A DNA stretch of 13,382 nt, from contig MU646585.1 in assembly GCA_026770585.1 (NCBI GenBank), forward strand, positions 390,274 to 403,655. The letters are read 5' to 3'. Of this stretch, positions 1 to 6,504 are shown piece after piece. This DNA comes from Baffinella frigidus (taxonomy: Eukaryota > Cryptophyceae > Cryptomonadales > Baffinellaceae). Below the pieces are notes generated by a model that was not told the DNA's origin, made no database searches, and worked only from the letters and a program-made list of their open reading frames with translations. The translations under genes and the position numbers were made by a program. Position 1 is the stretch's first letter; each line of letters starts with the position of its first letter.

Positions 1-1
1 T

Positions 2-40
<39 letters not shown>

Positions 41-42
41 GG
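1..42 (+). repeat. TTGAGGG tandem repeat (telomere-like)
   Basis: Six perfect copies of TTGAGGG open the window and may continue beyond it. The unit is one base away from the TTTAGGG telomere repeat of plants and many algae. It grades into degenerate GGGTTTGGGG, GGGTTTAGGG and GGGATTAGGG units up to about 240. Read on the minus strand these are CCCTAAA-like units. Confidence 0.9.
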
Positions 43-235
43 GTGAAGTGTTTTGGGGTTGGGATTTGGGGTTTAGGGTGAAGAGGGGCATTTTCGTATT
101 GTACCGCTAGGGGCGGCTCATCGGGTCAAGGGATAAGGGTTCTGGGTGGATGGTTGAGGATTTTAGTGGTTTGGGTTTGAGGTTTGGGGTTGGTGTTTGG
201 GGTTTGGGGTTGGTGGTGAGGGTTTCGGGTTTAGG
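43..235. repeat. degenerate telomere-like G-rich stretch
   Basis: Mostly irregular GGGTTTGGGG, GGGTTAAGGG and GGGTTTCGGG units, interrupted at about 88-135 by a non-repeat segment. No coding frame is visible. Confidence 0.7.
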
Positions 236-404
236 GATTAGGGGAGTTGGGTTAACCTGTCAGGGTTTAGGGGGGTTGGGTTGACCTGTCTTGATTAGGG
301 GAGTTGGCTTAACCTGTCTTGATTAGGGGAGTTGGGTTGACCTGTCTAGATTAGGGGAGTTCTGTTAACCTGTCTTGATTAGGGGAGTTGGGTTAACCTG
401 TCTT
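236..404 (+). repeat. 28-bp minisatellite, six units
   Basis: The unit is GATTAGGGGAGTTGGGTTAA followed by CCTGTCTT. Units begin at 236, 264, 293, 321, 349 and 377; the last four are exactly 28 bp. Variation is mainly GTTAAC against GTTGAC in the middle. The start of the unit is telomere-like (GATTAGGGG), so the array may have grown from a telomere-like seed. Confidence 0.9.
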
Positions 405-554
405 TGCTGGCGCGGCGCGCACGCGCAAGACTTACCGCCTGGTTTAGGGCTTCGGGTTTAGTGTTTGGGGCTAAGGTTTTAGGGTGTGGGGTTCACGGGT
501 TCGAAGGAGAGGCGCACGATTAAAGTCGGCTTACACGATATTGAAAAAAATCAT

Positions 555-735
555 GGCGGGGGGCTCGAACCCTGCTCCTCTGTCGCAGGCTATGTGGGCT
601 CCCCAATTTGGTGAGCCCGGGCTCTTTCCCGCCCCAACGTTGACGGATGTGTACCGCACACCCATGTCAACTTAAGAATAGTCGGCCAGACACCCAGCAT
701 GCCAACTAAAGACTAGTCGGCCAGGCTCGAGAGGG
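555..735. repeat. dispersed repeat family D, copy 1
   Basis: This stretch shares blocks with 3500-3630: a CAATTTGGTGAGC block, a GGGCTCT..CCCGC.CCAA block, TGACGGAT.TGTACCG, CCCAGCATGCCAAC and GAATAGTCGG. Copy 2 has a perfect small palindrome where copy 1 is decayed. A short + strand frame (SQAMWAPQFGEPG) is shared between copies, but with changes not concentrated at third positions, so I do not call it coding. Confidence 0.7.
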
Positions 736-743
736 CTCACAAC

Positions 744-816
744 CTGTTCCTCGGCGCATTTTTTCCCGGCGGTCATCTCGTCATACTCCACGTCCACGCT
801 GCTCTGGTCGTTGAAC
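744..816 (-). CDS. candidate exon of an unidentified gene (FNDQSSVDVEYDEM)
   Basis: On the minus strand the 73-base segment is preceded by TTGTGCGCAG and followed by GTTGTGAGCC, so it has AG and GT borders. It carries one leading base and 24 codons: FNDQSSVDVEYDEM then TAGKKCAEEQ. It enters in phase 2 and leaves in phase 0. Codons are rich in G or C at the third position. The donor context GTTGTGAGCC matches the donors of the ABC transporter exons further right. Two decayed copies lie upstream at 926-968 and 1130-1172. I do not recognise the protein. The phase would allow a join to the exon ending at 3221 (TC plus G gives Ser), but 2.4 kb separate them, so that is speculation. Confidence 0.5.
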
Positions 817-857
817 CTGCGCACAAGAGACACGTGACTAAACCACGCACATTTTTT

Positions 858-1099
858 TACCAGGAAAGTGTCGGGATTAGTCAACGTTTTGTACCGAGAA
901 CGGATCCGATTAGTCAACTGTCGAGCATCTCGTCTAACTCCACGTCCTCGCTGCTCTTGTCGTTGCACCTGCGCACAAGAGAGGCGGTTGACTAAAGTGG
1001 GCAGGGTTTTCGGTTGACCGCACCGAGCGGGGTGTGTACCGGGAAGTGGACGCAACCGCACGGGTTGTGTACCAGGAAGAGGGGGGATTAGTCAACTGT
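858..1099 (-). repeat. cluster of GTTGACTAATC...GGTAC motifs
   Basis: Three minus-strand copies (about 858-885, 891-920 and 1069-1098) read GTTGACTAATCNNN, then a tract ending CTTCC(T)GGTAC or a close variant. Related copies lie on the + strand at 10433-10465 and 10731-10760. The CTAAT core followed by a pyrimidine run resembles an intron branch site plus pyrimidine tract, though no exon follows directly. Confidence 0.6.
926..968 (-). pseudogene. decayed copy of the 744-816 exon
   Basis: The acceptor side GCGCAG|G is kept, and the frame reads CNDKSSEDVELDEM against FNDQSSVDVEYDEM. It then runs into LDS and a stop. Four of the first eleven codons change amino acid, so this copy seems free of constraint. 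It is flanked by the GATTAGTCAAC motif copies. Confidence 0.55.
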
Positions 1100-1129
1100 C
1101 GCGGAGTTGACTGATCCCCCCGCGGATTG

Positions 1130-1172
1130 TCATCTCGTCTGCCATCCCGTCCATGGTCACGTCCTCATGCGA
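1130..1172 (-). pseudogene. second, more decayed copy of the 744-816 exon
   Basis: The minus strand reads SSHEDVTMDGMADEMT, still alignable to the SSVDVEYDEMTAG core of the exon but with an insertion and many changes. There is no recognisable donor. Confidence 0.4.
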
Positions 1173-1179
1173 GCTTATG

Positions 1180-1460
1180 GTTTGGAGTTTAGGGTTGGGT
1201 TTTCGGGTGTAGGGTTTGGGTTTGGGGTTTGGAGTTTGGGGTTTGGGGTTTAGGGTTTAGGGTTTGGGGGTTGGGGTTTTCGGGTTGAGGGGTCGGGGTT
1301 CGGGGTTTGGGATTTGGGGTTTAGGGTGTAGGGATCAGGGCTTAGGGTTTAGGGATCAGGGATCAGGGATTTGGGTGTAGGGATTAGGGCTTAGGGTTTA
1401 GTGATCAGAGATCAGGGATTTAGTGATCTGGGATAGTGATCTGGGATCTGGGATCAGGGA
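1180..1460. repeat. degenerate telomere-like stretch (GGGTTTAGGG, GGGATCAGGG)
   Basis: This is a run of GGGTTTGGGG, GGGTTTAGGG and GGGTGTAGGG, passing into GGGATCAGGG and GGGATTTAGTG variants. No gene is seen here. The many runs of three or four G could form quadruplexes on the + strand. Confidence 0.8.
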
Positions 1461-1463
1461 CCG

Positions 1464-1583
1464 CTCAAAAGACTACACGGAACACTTTGAACCGGAATTG
1501 GGTCCATTTCTTCAAGTTGTGTTGAAATTGGTGGCGTCATCCCCAGATGTCCAAGGACGAAGGTGACGCGTAGCCTTTTTGAG
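1464..1583. mobile_element. foldback element, family C copy 1 (120 bp)
   Basis: It begins CTCAAAAGACTACAC and ends GTAGCCTTTTTGAG, a short imperfect terminal inverted repeat. Its left part (CTCAAAAGACTACA, GAACCGGAATTGG, TCCATTTCTT) is also found reversed at about 2110-2177. No transposase is present, so it would be non-autonomous. Confidence 0.55.
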
Positions 1584-1599
1584 TGGTTAGGGTTCAAGG

Positions 1600-1745
1600 A
1601 TCAAGGTTTAGGGTGTAGAGTTGAGGGTGCATGGGTACCGGATGCGGTAGAGAGCTTCTTTCTTGCCTGTCTTAGGAGACCTGGTTAAGGGTGTAGGGTT
1701 CAGGGTGTAGGGTTGAGGGTTTAGGGTTGAGGGTTTAGGGTTGCA
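1600..1745. repeat. degenerate telomere-like stretch
   Basis: GGGTTCAAGG, GGGTGTAGAG, GGGTTTAGGG and GGGTTGAGGG units, interrupted at about 1630-1682 by a non-repeat segment. No coding signal. Confidence 0.7.
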
Positions 1746-1757
1746 AGGCAGCCCTGG

Positions 1758-1935
1758 TGCGCCCAGATCGACGCATACAAAGGTAGGTACTCCACCATTG
1801 TATCACTCAACTCAAGGCTAAAGGGCCTATCCAGGACCTGTATCGAGAGTAATAAAGAGAGGTACTCTCGTACGGGTAGGTTCCCTGTTTCACCGGTACT
1901 AGAGTACCCTGTCTCCTGCCTAGAGTACCCTGTTT
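1758..1935. repeat. dispersed repeat with GTACTCT and CCCTGTTTC blocks
   Basis: A GCCCAGATCGAC...AGGTAGGTACTCC block recurs at 2398-2430, and a TACGGGTAGGTTCCCTGTTT block recurs at 2010-2030 and 2477-2496. No gene is visible. Confidence 0.55.
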
Positions 1936-1940
1936 CCCGG

Positions 1941-2058
1941 CCTGTAGTCTTTTGAGCGGACGGGGCAGGAAACAGGGAATCGGACGGGGCAGGAAACAGG
2001 GTACTCTAGTACGGGTGGATTCCCTGTTTCTTGTCCCGTCCGTTCAAAAGGCTACAGG
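1941..2058. mobile_element. foldback element, family C (40-bp arms)
   Basis: Left arm 1941-1980 begins CCTGTAGTCTTTTGAGCGGA. Right arm 2019-2058 is its reverse complement with about five mismatches. The loop repeats part of the arm (CGGACGGGGCAGGAAACAGG), so the element contains a direct repeat inside the hairpin. The outer end CCTGTAGTCTTTTGA is the same motif that ends copy 1, in the opposite sense. Confidence 0.75.
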
Positions 2059-2079
2059 TCACCGCCGTGCCCGGGTATC

Positions 2080-2188
2080 CGTAACGTGACCAATTCCAAT
2101 TCATCCGTAACGTGACCAATTCCAATTCAAATGGAAGAAAAGGATCCAATTCCGTTTCGAAAGTGGTCCATGTAGTCTTTTGAGAGGG
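2080..2188. repeat. family C fragment with a 26-bp tandem duplication
   Basis: CCGTAACGTGACCAATTCCA is present twice in tandem (about 2080-2128). It is followed by AAGGATCCAATTCCGTTTCG and TGTAGTCTTTTGAG, which is the reverse of the left part of the 1464 element. It forms a long-range inverted pair with 1464-1530. Confidence 0.6.
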
Positions 2189-2267
2189 CGGTAGTGTTTG
2201 GAGTTTACCGGTAGTTGGACATGTCCGAGGGAAGCCAGGCCTCGACTTGGCCTTTCTTCATCTCCTG

Positions 2268-2325
2268 TTTGAGGGTTCAGGGTTCAGGGTTCAGGGTTTA
2301 GGGTTCAGGGTGTAGGGTGTAGGTG
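2268..2325. repeat. telomere-like GGGTTCAGGG repeat
   Basis: About eight heptamers of GGGTTCA, GGGTTTA and GGGTGTA type. Confidence 0.85.
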
Positions 2326-2582
2326 CCCCTAGCACACGGTTAAGTCAGGAACTCAGGTAAAACAGCTTCCGAAAGAGTGCCTAAATGATATGTAGGGGGC
2401 ACCCAGATCAACTCAGGTAGAGGTAAGTACTCTAAATTTAGAACGGGTGTATTCCGTATTTTCTGCACCGACCACAGTACGGGTAGGTTCCTTGTTTTCT
2501 GCTCTGCACGGCATGCTGGCGCGGTGTGACATGTCAAAGGAATGGTAGGGCCGAAGTTCGTACCAGTACCTCTGGCAGAAAA

Positions 2583-2752
2583 CCACACGAGGCTACCCAG
2601 GCGAAAAGAATAAAAGGGACGTTTAAAGTTTTGTGGGGAAATGATCACGGATAAGGTAACCGACCGACCGCTCAGCGGGCGGAAACGTGATCATTTCCCC
2701 ACAAAACTTCAAAAGTCCCTTTTATTCTGTTCGCCTGGGTAGCCTCGTGTGG
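2583..2752. mobile_element. foldback element, family G copy 1 (170 bp, 66-bp arms)
   Basis: The arms begin CCACACGAGGCTACCCAGGC and run through TTTTGTGGGGAAATGATCAC; right and left arms differ at only a few positions. The loop at about 2650-2685 contains CCGACCGCTCAGCGGGCGG. A second copy of this element is at 10162-10340. It has no coding capacity. The open frames that cross it are shadows of the palindrome. Confidence 0.85.
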
Positions 2753-2760
2753 AAGGGGTT

Positions 2761-2968
2761 CGTATCGGTAAAACGGTTCCGGTAAATGTTAGCCGCTTTT
2801 CGATTTCACGACTTCGAGACTTGAGGTCTCTGTTCGTATTAATACCACCAGGCTCGAAATGGTGCGTTGTCAAAACATTCAAAACCCTCACACCTTTGTT
2901 GAAATCTCGAAGCCCCGAAGTCGGGAAGCCGAAAAGCGGGCAAACATGTACCGGAATCGCTCTGTATC
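2761..2968. mobile_element. long imperfect foldback next to family G
   Basis: The left arm 2761-2832 (CCGGTAAATGTTAGCCGCTT, then TTCGATTTCACGACTTCGAG) pairs imperfectly with 2899-2968. It starts 8 bases after the family G element ends, so the two may be nested or adjacent insertions. No open frame is credible here. Confidence 0.6.
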
Positions 2969-3101
2969 TGGCAATACGCAATACGGGTTTCTTACAGTTC
3001 AACTGGCAGATGTGGGTTTCGCAATCAGTACAGATATGACTCAAAGATGTGGATCCATTAACCACCCTAGAGGGGACTTACGGCCAATCCCGAACAACCA
3101 T

Positions 3102-3132
3102 TTATCGCAAAAAGTTGACATGATTCCTACCA
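3102..3132 (-). CDS. candidate terminal exon (SGRNHVNFLR, stop)
   Basis: On the minus strand a TATTTTAG acceptor is followed by one base and GRNHVNFLR then TAA. Together with the exon at 3221-3272 it would complete the serine codon (TC plus T) and end the reading frame. The intervening 88 bases have a GTAAGT donor, a GTCTAAT branch-like site and a TTTTAG acceptor, an ordinary small intron. Function unknown. The join is inferred from splice signals only. Confidence 0.35.
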
Positions 3133-3220
3133 CTAAAATACATATTAGACCTTTTTGTACCAGATCCATTCATCACGGGGCAGCCGCATTGCGACCGCAT
3201 CTCCAGGGGAGTTGACTTAC
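3133..3220 (-). other. predicted 88-base intron with consensus ends
   Basis: Donor GTAAGTCAACTCC, branch-like GGTCTAATATG about 10-15 bases before the acceptor, and acceptor TATTTTAG. It lacks telomere-like repeats and differs from the GTTNNGAGCC introns elsewhere in the window. Confidence 0.35.
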
Positions 3221-3272
3221 GAATTCTCAAAATACCACAATGTTCCATCCAGTGTGGTGACCACGCCAGAGT
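3221..3272 (-). CDS. candidate exon (DSGVVTTLDGTLWYFENS)
   Basis: The minus-strand frame reads DSGVVTTLDGTLWYFENS and ends at AATTC|GTAAGT, a perfect consensus donor. The frame stays open upstream for about 17 more codons (KLTFGNPFE just before it) to a stop near 3335. The acceptor used here, TTCGAAG, is the only AG available after that stop. The peptide has the look of a beta-propeller strand, but one strand is too short to assign a family. Its codons are less GC-rich than those of the ABC exons, so it may belong to another gene or to an inserted element. Confidence 0.4.
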
Positions 3273-3332
3273 CTTCGAAGGGGTTGCCAAAAGTCAATTT
3301 CCCCACAAGGGCAATGGTTTTCAAAAGTCAAA

Positions 3333-3350
3333 CGCGCACATATGTGCGCG
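3333..3350. repeat. perfect 18-bp palindrome CGCGCACATATGTGCGCG
   Basis: A perfect palindrome of alternating purine and pyrimidine, which is a good candidate for cruciform or Z-form DNA. It sits between the candidate exons 3221-3272 and 3393-3450. Confidence 0.9.
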
Positions 3351-3392
3351 GTTTCATATTTTTCCCCTTCCTCCACTCTGGCGTGGGAGCAC

Positions 3393-3450
3393 CTCGCGCG
3401 ATGCTGCCTCGGCCTTGACGAGGATTTTCACTCCCCGGAACTTGGTGTTC
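3393..3450 (-). CDS. candidate exon (NTKFRGVKILVKAEAASRE)
   Basis: The 58-base minus-strand segment is preceded by GTCCTGACGCAG (a CTGAC branch-like site close to the AG) and followed by GTGCTCCC. It holds one leading base and 19 codons, NTKFRGVKILVKAEAASRE. Codons such as TTC, ATC, CTC, GTC, AAG, GCC and GAG give the same GC-rich third-position pattern as the ABC exons. A stop lies in frame just upstream, and another 14 codons downstream, so splicing is needed. It enters in phase 2 and leaves in phase 0. The protein is not recognised. Confidence 0.4.
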
Positions 3451-3499
3451 CTGCGTCAGGACCGTGGCCATTTCAGCCGGCACAGTCGAGCTCTGGCTC

Positions 3500-3632
3500 A
3501 GTCTATTTGGGCTCACCAATTTGGTGAGCATGGGCTCTGCCCCGCTCCAATGGTGACGGATTTGTACCGGATTTGTACCGCAACCCCAGCATGCCAACCT
3601 GAGAATAGTCGGTCAACCCGATTGACCTACAC
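3500..3632. repeat. dispersed repeat family D, copy 2
   Basis: Second copy of the block at 555-735. It includes the perfect 19-base palindrome GCTCACCAATTTGGTGAGC at 3511-3529 and a tandem duplication of GGATTTGTACC. The order of blocks is the same in both copies. Confidence 0.7.
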
Positions 3633-3867
3633 AGTGCGCAGGGGGGGTCCTTGCGCTGTGATCGCAAGTGGATTGCCCGAGAGCGGGGGGGGGATGGGGG
3701 GAGAGGAGAGCATGCAGCAGCGGCGACGAGGACCCGCATCAGAAATAACATGACCACGATTCGCACGCAGGCAGTAGCCCCGCAGCTGTGAAGCTATTAC
3801 CCCGACGGCTCGGGTGGGTCTATCCAAGCGTCTGAAAGCATGCAAAACGATCGTTCGCGGTTGCGCG

Positions 3868-4272
3868 TCAGCCCCGCGCCGACCCAAGAAGCTGGCGAGT
3901 CAGGGGCACGCACATTTGCCAGTTGCGATCAGTATCCTCCCCCGACTCCCCCGACCCATCCCACCCCCTCGCGCGCTCGGACACTCCTGCACCCGCACTC
4001 CTCGCACCACGGATCCACACCCGCTCGCCGTCTGCGGCACGCTCCCAGTGACCCGCTTGGGTGTCGTCGCTGGCGCGCTCCCCCTGTGCCCCGACGCGCA
4101 CGGAAGAGCGCGCCGTAAGGTCCTCCCCATGACTCGAGACATCAGTCAGCCGGGGCTTTTTCCTGCACGGAGACTGTCCGAGCCCGAAGGCATTCTGACT
4201 CCCGAGGGACACCAGAGGGGACGAGTCGCTGGCTCGCCCCTCCCCGCTCTCCTCCCACTGCCGCTTGCCCAT
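3868..4272 (-). CDS. possible first exon or small gene (MGKRQWEESGEG...)
   Basis: A minus-strand frame of 134 codons starts at ATG 4272-4270 (context ACGATGG, good for eukaryotic initiation) and ends at TGA. It is rich in Ser, Gly, Glu and Asp, with a basic cluster CRKKPRL near residue 40 that could be a nuclear signal. It predicts a mostly disordered protein. Roughly four fifths of codons end in G or C. The opposite strand is also open here (about 190 codons, Pro- and Arg-rich), as happens in GC-rich DNA, so openness alone proves little. The minus frame also continues upstream without a stop through the family B repeat, which is not coding. No AG|GT donor is obvious. No homologue is recognised. 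It would lie at the head of the minus-strand exons at 3450-3102. Confidence 0.33.
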   Translation of the reverse strand: MGKRQWEESGEGRASDSSPLVSLGSQNAFGLGQSPCRKKPRLTDVSSHGEDLTARSSVRVGAQGERASDDTQAGHWERAADGERVWIRGARSAGAGVSERARGWDGSGESGEDTDRNWQMCVPLTRQLLGSARG

Positions 4273-4419
4273 CGTCACCGCCCAAAGCAGCTCCGCGCGA
4301 ACGAAGATATCGAACTTCCCGTCCCCGGTCGCAACACGATTTTTGGTGCTTTGGTGTTTTTTCTCGAATTTCGCCAAAAGTTGATTGTTTGAAACTTGTG
4401 CGGCAAAAGTTGAGAAGCG

Positions 4420-4553
4420 TTGGCTGATCCGAATCATTTTGTCCACTTTTGAGAAATTCATGGTACTAAGTTTTTCCAAAGTTGACAAAATGGCTCCAAT
4501 TTCTCGATTTCCCATTATTTCCCGGCCAACTTCTCTGCACAGCGCTCTACCTC
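4420..4553. mobile_element. foldback element, family B copy 1 (one arm decayed)
   Basis: From TCCACTTTTGAGAAATTCAT to CTGCACAGCGCTCTACC this matches the reverse complement of the element at 9984-10165, including ATGGCTCCAATTTCTCG and GGCCAACTTCTCTGCACAGC. The right arm is complete; the left arm is largely lost. Confidence 0.75.
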
Positions 4554-4723
4554 TCCACGTGGCCAGGTGGCGTGCAGCGGTCGTGTTTGTCAACTTATTA
4601 AACCTCGCTTTTCTCCCGGCACAGCCCGACGCCGGTCCGTTCCTGTCCCGGGGATGGGCCTGCCTCCGTTGGTACACAACCGGAGAGTGCGTGAGCATCC
4701 ACTCTCTAGGTGCTCGACCTCTC

Positions 4724-4844
4724 TACAGGGGTACCTCGATTACAAGAAAACGCCTCCCCGTAGGACCCTACAGTAGGGCTATGCCTAGGGCCCTATGGTC
4801 GTCCTAGGGGGGTGACGTTTTCTTGTAATCGAGGTACCCCTGTA
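4724..4844. mobile_element. GGGGTACC foldback, family A copy 1
   Basis: A 121-bp hairpin element with perfect 29-bp ends, starting TACAGGGGTACCTCGATTAC. The centre holds CCCCGTAGGACCCTACAGTA and a CCTAGG site. TA lies at both outer ends, so a TA target duplication is possible, but the other two copies do not confirm it. No open frame. Confidence 0.9.
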
Positions 4845-4860
4845 GTCCTGCTCCGGCACA

Positions 4861-5072
4861 TAACCCTCAAGTGGCCAGGCCGTCAAATTTAACGGCTAAG
4901 AGGTCCTGGGCAGGTCCTAGGGCCCTACGGTAGGGCGTATGAGGGGGCGTGGATAGCTGGGGAACAATTTGCGTGCTGACGGACAGTTGGGGAACTTCCC
5001 TTTGTGTCCGGGACTTGACTATAGGATAACACCTCCGTTCACGTATGAGCCTACTGGCCACTTGAGGGATAC
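4861..5072. mobile_element. CCCTCAAGTGGCCA-ended element, family E copy 1
   Basis: TAACCCTCAAGTGGCCAGG at the left pairs with CTACTGGCCACTTGAGGGATA at the right. Inside is AGGTCCTAGGGCCCTACGGTAGGG, the same core motif as in family A. A smaller relative is at 5401-5506. Confidence 0.6.
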
Positions 5073-5165
5073 AACCTCGGCGGGGGTGAAACCATGACGG
5101 CGGCGCTGGTATCAACAAACGTCTCTCCTCAAAGTTTAATCGCATCACCACCCAACATTCACCAC

Positions 5166-5210
5166 GCCCCCCCTCCCCCCCCGCCCCCCCCTCCCTTTTG
5201 GGGGGGGGGT
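5166..5210. repeat. poly-C / poly-G foldback
   Basis: CCCCCCCTCCCCCCCCGCCC and more C is followed by TTTT and ten G. It can form a hairpin, or quadruplex and i-motif structures. Confidence 0.85.
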
Positions 5211-5284
5211 ATGTCGGCCGTGTCGGTACTAATTAGACGTTTCTGTCCTATGAGAGGTCACGCCGCCCGCATCGACATGGGATA

Positions 5285-5400
5285 CAGGGGTACCTCGCTC
5301 ATAAGAAAGTGCCCCCCCGTAGGACCCTACAGTAGGCCTATGCCTAGGTCCCTATGATGGTCCTAGGGGGGGTGCGCTTTCTTACGAGCGAGGTACCCCG
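5285..5400. mobile_element. GGGGTACC foldback, family A copy 2
   Basis: The ends CAGGGGTACCTCGCTCATAA and its near-complement differ at two positions. The core GTAGGACCCTACAGTAGGCC and CCTATGCCTAGG is shared with copies 1 and 3. Its right flank (ATCCCTCAAGTGGC) resembles that of copy 1, so element and flank may have been duplicated together. Confidence 0.9.
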
Positions 5401-5506
5401 ATCCCTCAAGTGGCGGACGGGCGAATATTCGCCCTAACTCGCCCTAGGCAGGTGCTAGAGGGCCCTACAGTAGGGCGTATGCGCCTACTCGCCACGTAAG
5501 AGATAC
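5401..5506. mobile_element. family E copy 2 (shorter, decayed)
   Basis: It starts ATCCCTCAAGTGGC and ends CGCCACGTAAGAGAT, with the core GAGGGCCCTACAGTAGGGCG in between. It matches the left and centre of 4861-5072. Confidence 0.5.
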
Positions 5507-5510
5507 GAGA

Positions 5511-5552
5511 CTGCTACCTGCGGCCAACACTAGTGTTGGTCGCTGGTAGCAG
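5511..5552. repeat. 21-bp-arm hairpin centred on ACTAGT
   Basis: CTGCTACCTGCGGCCAACAC and its near-complement meet at ACTAGT with no loop. Three mismatches in 21 pairs. Confidence 0.85.
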
Positions 5553-5632
5553 TCAACACACCATGCATGGCGCCAGGCCGTGTCGATATTGGTGAAGGAC
5601 TCTCTCCTAGAGATCCTAAAGCGAGGCCACGC
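5553..5632. repeat. segmental duplicate (pair with 6360-6440)
   Basis: CACCATGCATGGCGCCAGGC, then CGTGTCG.TATT, CTCTCTCCTAG and GCGAGG.CACGC are shared with 6366-6428. In the right-hand copy CACGC continues straight into CTCCCGC; here the palindrome at 5643-5788 intervenes. Confidence 0.75.
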
Positions 5633-5642
5633 TAATAGGGTA

Positions 5643-5788
5643 ACGGCCTGAAAATGGGGTAGTCAGGCCTACGGTATTGCCTAGGACCTCCTACCGTAGG
5701 CCGAGACTTTCGGGTCCGAGGATCCCTCGGCCTACGGTAGGAGGTCCTAGGCAATCCCGTAGGCCTAACTACCCCATTTTCAGGCCGT
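5643..5788. mobile_element. 146-bp near-perfect palindrome (63-bp arms)
   Basis: Arm 5643-5705 begins ACGGCCTGAAAATGGGGTAG. Arm 5726-5788 is its reverse complement with two mismatches, around a 20-base loop. Each arm contains its own hairpin CCTACGGTA...TACCGTAGG around CCTAGG, so it is a palindrome of palindromes. It has no coding capacity. Comparison with 6366-6440 suggests an insertion of roughly 5632-5802. Confidence 0.95.
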
Positions 5789-5857
5789 GAGCTTATGAAC
5801 GCCTCCCGCAATCGACACGGGCGACGACTCCTCGACACCCCACCCCCGTGTGTTGAT

Positions 5858-5905
5858 AAACCCCAACCCTAAACCCCACACCCTAAACCCTAAACCCTGC
5901 CTCTC
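5858..5905 (-). repeat. telomere-like CCCTAAA repeat, opposite orientation
   Basis: AACCCTAAACCCCACACCCT and more units with C on the + strand. Nearly all other telomere-like tracts in the window have G on the + strand. It is followed by CTGCCTCTCTCCGCAG, which looks like a 3' splice site for a + strand transcript, but no exon is recognisable after it. Confidence 0.8.
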
Positions 5906-5939
5906 TCCGCAGGTCCGTCTCGCCCTCTCTCGAAACCCA

Positions 5940-6075
5940 TTTTTCCTCTCTCCTCTCTCCTCTCGCCTCTCGCCTCTCACCTCTCTCCTCTCTCCTCTCT
6001 CCTCTCTCCTCTCTCCTCTCGCCTCTCACCTCTCTCCTCTCTCCTCTCTCCTCTCGCCTCTCTCACCTCTCATCT
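5940..6075 (+). repeat. CTCTC-rich minisatellite
   Basis: CCTCTCTCCTCTCTCCTCTC and CTCTCGCCTCTCACCTCTCT units form an irregular polypyrimidine tract of about 135 bases. The open frame across it (Ser-Pro-Leu repeats) is low complexity and not a gene. Confidence 0.9.
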
Positions 6076-6168
6076 GGAGAGGTCACGCCACCCAGATCGA
6101 CATTCGAGAGGCCTCCCCGAACCCCTTGCCATCTCTCTAGAGGATTCGGAAAGCATCATCTCGCACTA

Positions 6169-6286
6169 CAGGGGTACCTCGCTCATACGAAACCGCCCCC
6201 CCCCTAGGACCCTACAGTAGGCCTATCCCTAGGGTCCTACGAGGGTCGTAGGGGGGGGGGCGTTTTCTCGTGAGCGAGGTACCCCT
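6169..6286. mobile_element. GGGGTACC foldback, family A copy 3
   Basis: The ends CAGGGGTACCTCGCTCATAC and GTGAGCGAGGTACCCCT are near-complementary. The core CCTAGGACCCTACAGTAGGC is shared with the other copies. An expanded C run and matching G run face each other in the stem. Confidence 0.9.
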
Positions 6287-6359
6287 CTAGAAAGAGTGGC
6301 CTCTAGCTAGACGCCTCCCGCATCGACATTCGAGGCGTGACTGCGCCCAGAGACCACTA

Positions 6360-6440
6360 CAAACACCATGCATGGCGCCAGGCCGTGTCGGTATTAGCTA
6401 AGGTCTCTCTCCTAGCGCGAGGTCACGCCTCCCGCACACC
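6360..6440. repeat. segmental duplicate with apparently empty insertion site
   Basis: Counterpart of 5553-5632 without the large palindrome: GGTCACGC runs directly into CTCCCGC. Confidence 0.7.
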
Positions 6441-6504
6441 AGCATCCTCGCGTGACCGACTCCTCGCCTCCCTCCCCAGCCCCACCGCCCCCTCTCTCTC
6501 CACC

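Noticed and set aside
236-404. CRISPR array
   Set aside because: The 28-bp units are directly tandem without spacers, and the context is eukaryotic.
1-500. true chromosome end
   Set aside because: The heptamers are degenerate, mixed with other repeats, and recur throughout the window within introns, so they are interstitial. The window start could still be near a subtelomere.
555-635. tRNA-like element on the minus strand (AGGGTTCGAGCCCCCCGCCA)
   Set aside because: The TTCGA loop and a possible acceptor pairing GGCGGGA / CCCCGCC are present, but the D loop would have four bases, there is no anticodon stem, and the T stem does not pair fully. It is part of dispersed repeat family D.
2340-3065. 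minus and plus ORFs of about 100 codons over 2583-2968
   Set aside because: They lie in palindromic elements, where opposite strands mirror each other. Codon use and composition show no coding bias.
4625-4671. possible + strand exon after TTTTCTCCCGGCACAG (PDAGPFLSRGWACLR)
   Set aside because: Acceptor and pyrimidine tract are good and codons are GC-rich, but there is no copy, no partner exon on the + strand and no recognisable protein. The frame then runs into a foldback element.
5850-6140. + strand ORF through the CT-rich minisatellite
   Set aside because: It encodes Ser-Pro-Leu low-complexity sequence created by the repeat and begins in telomere-like repeats.
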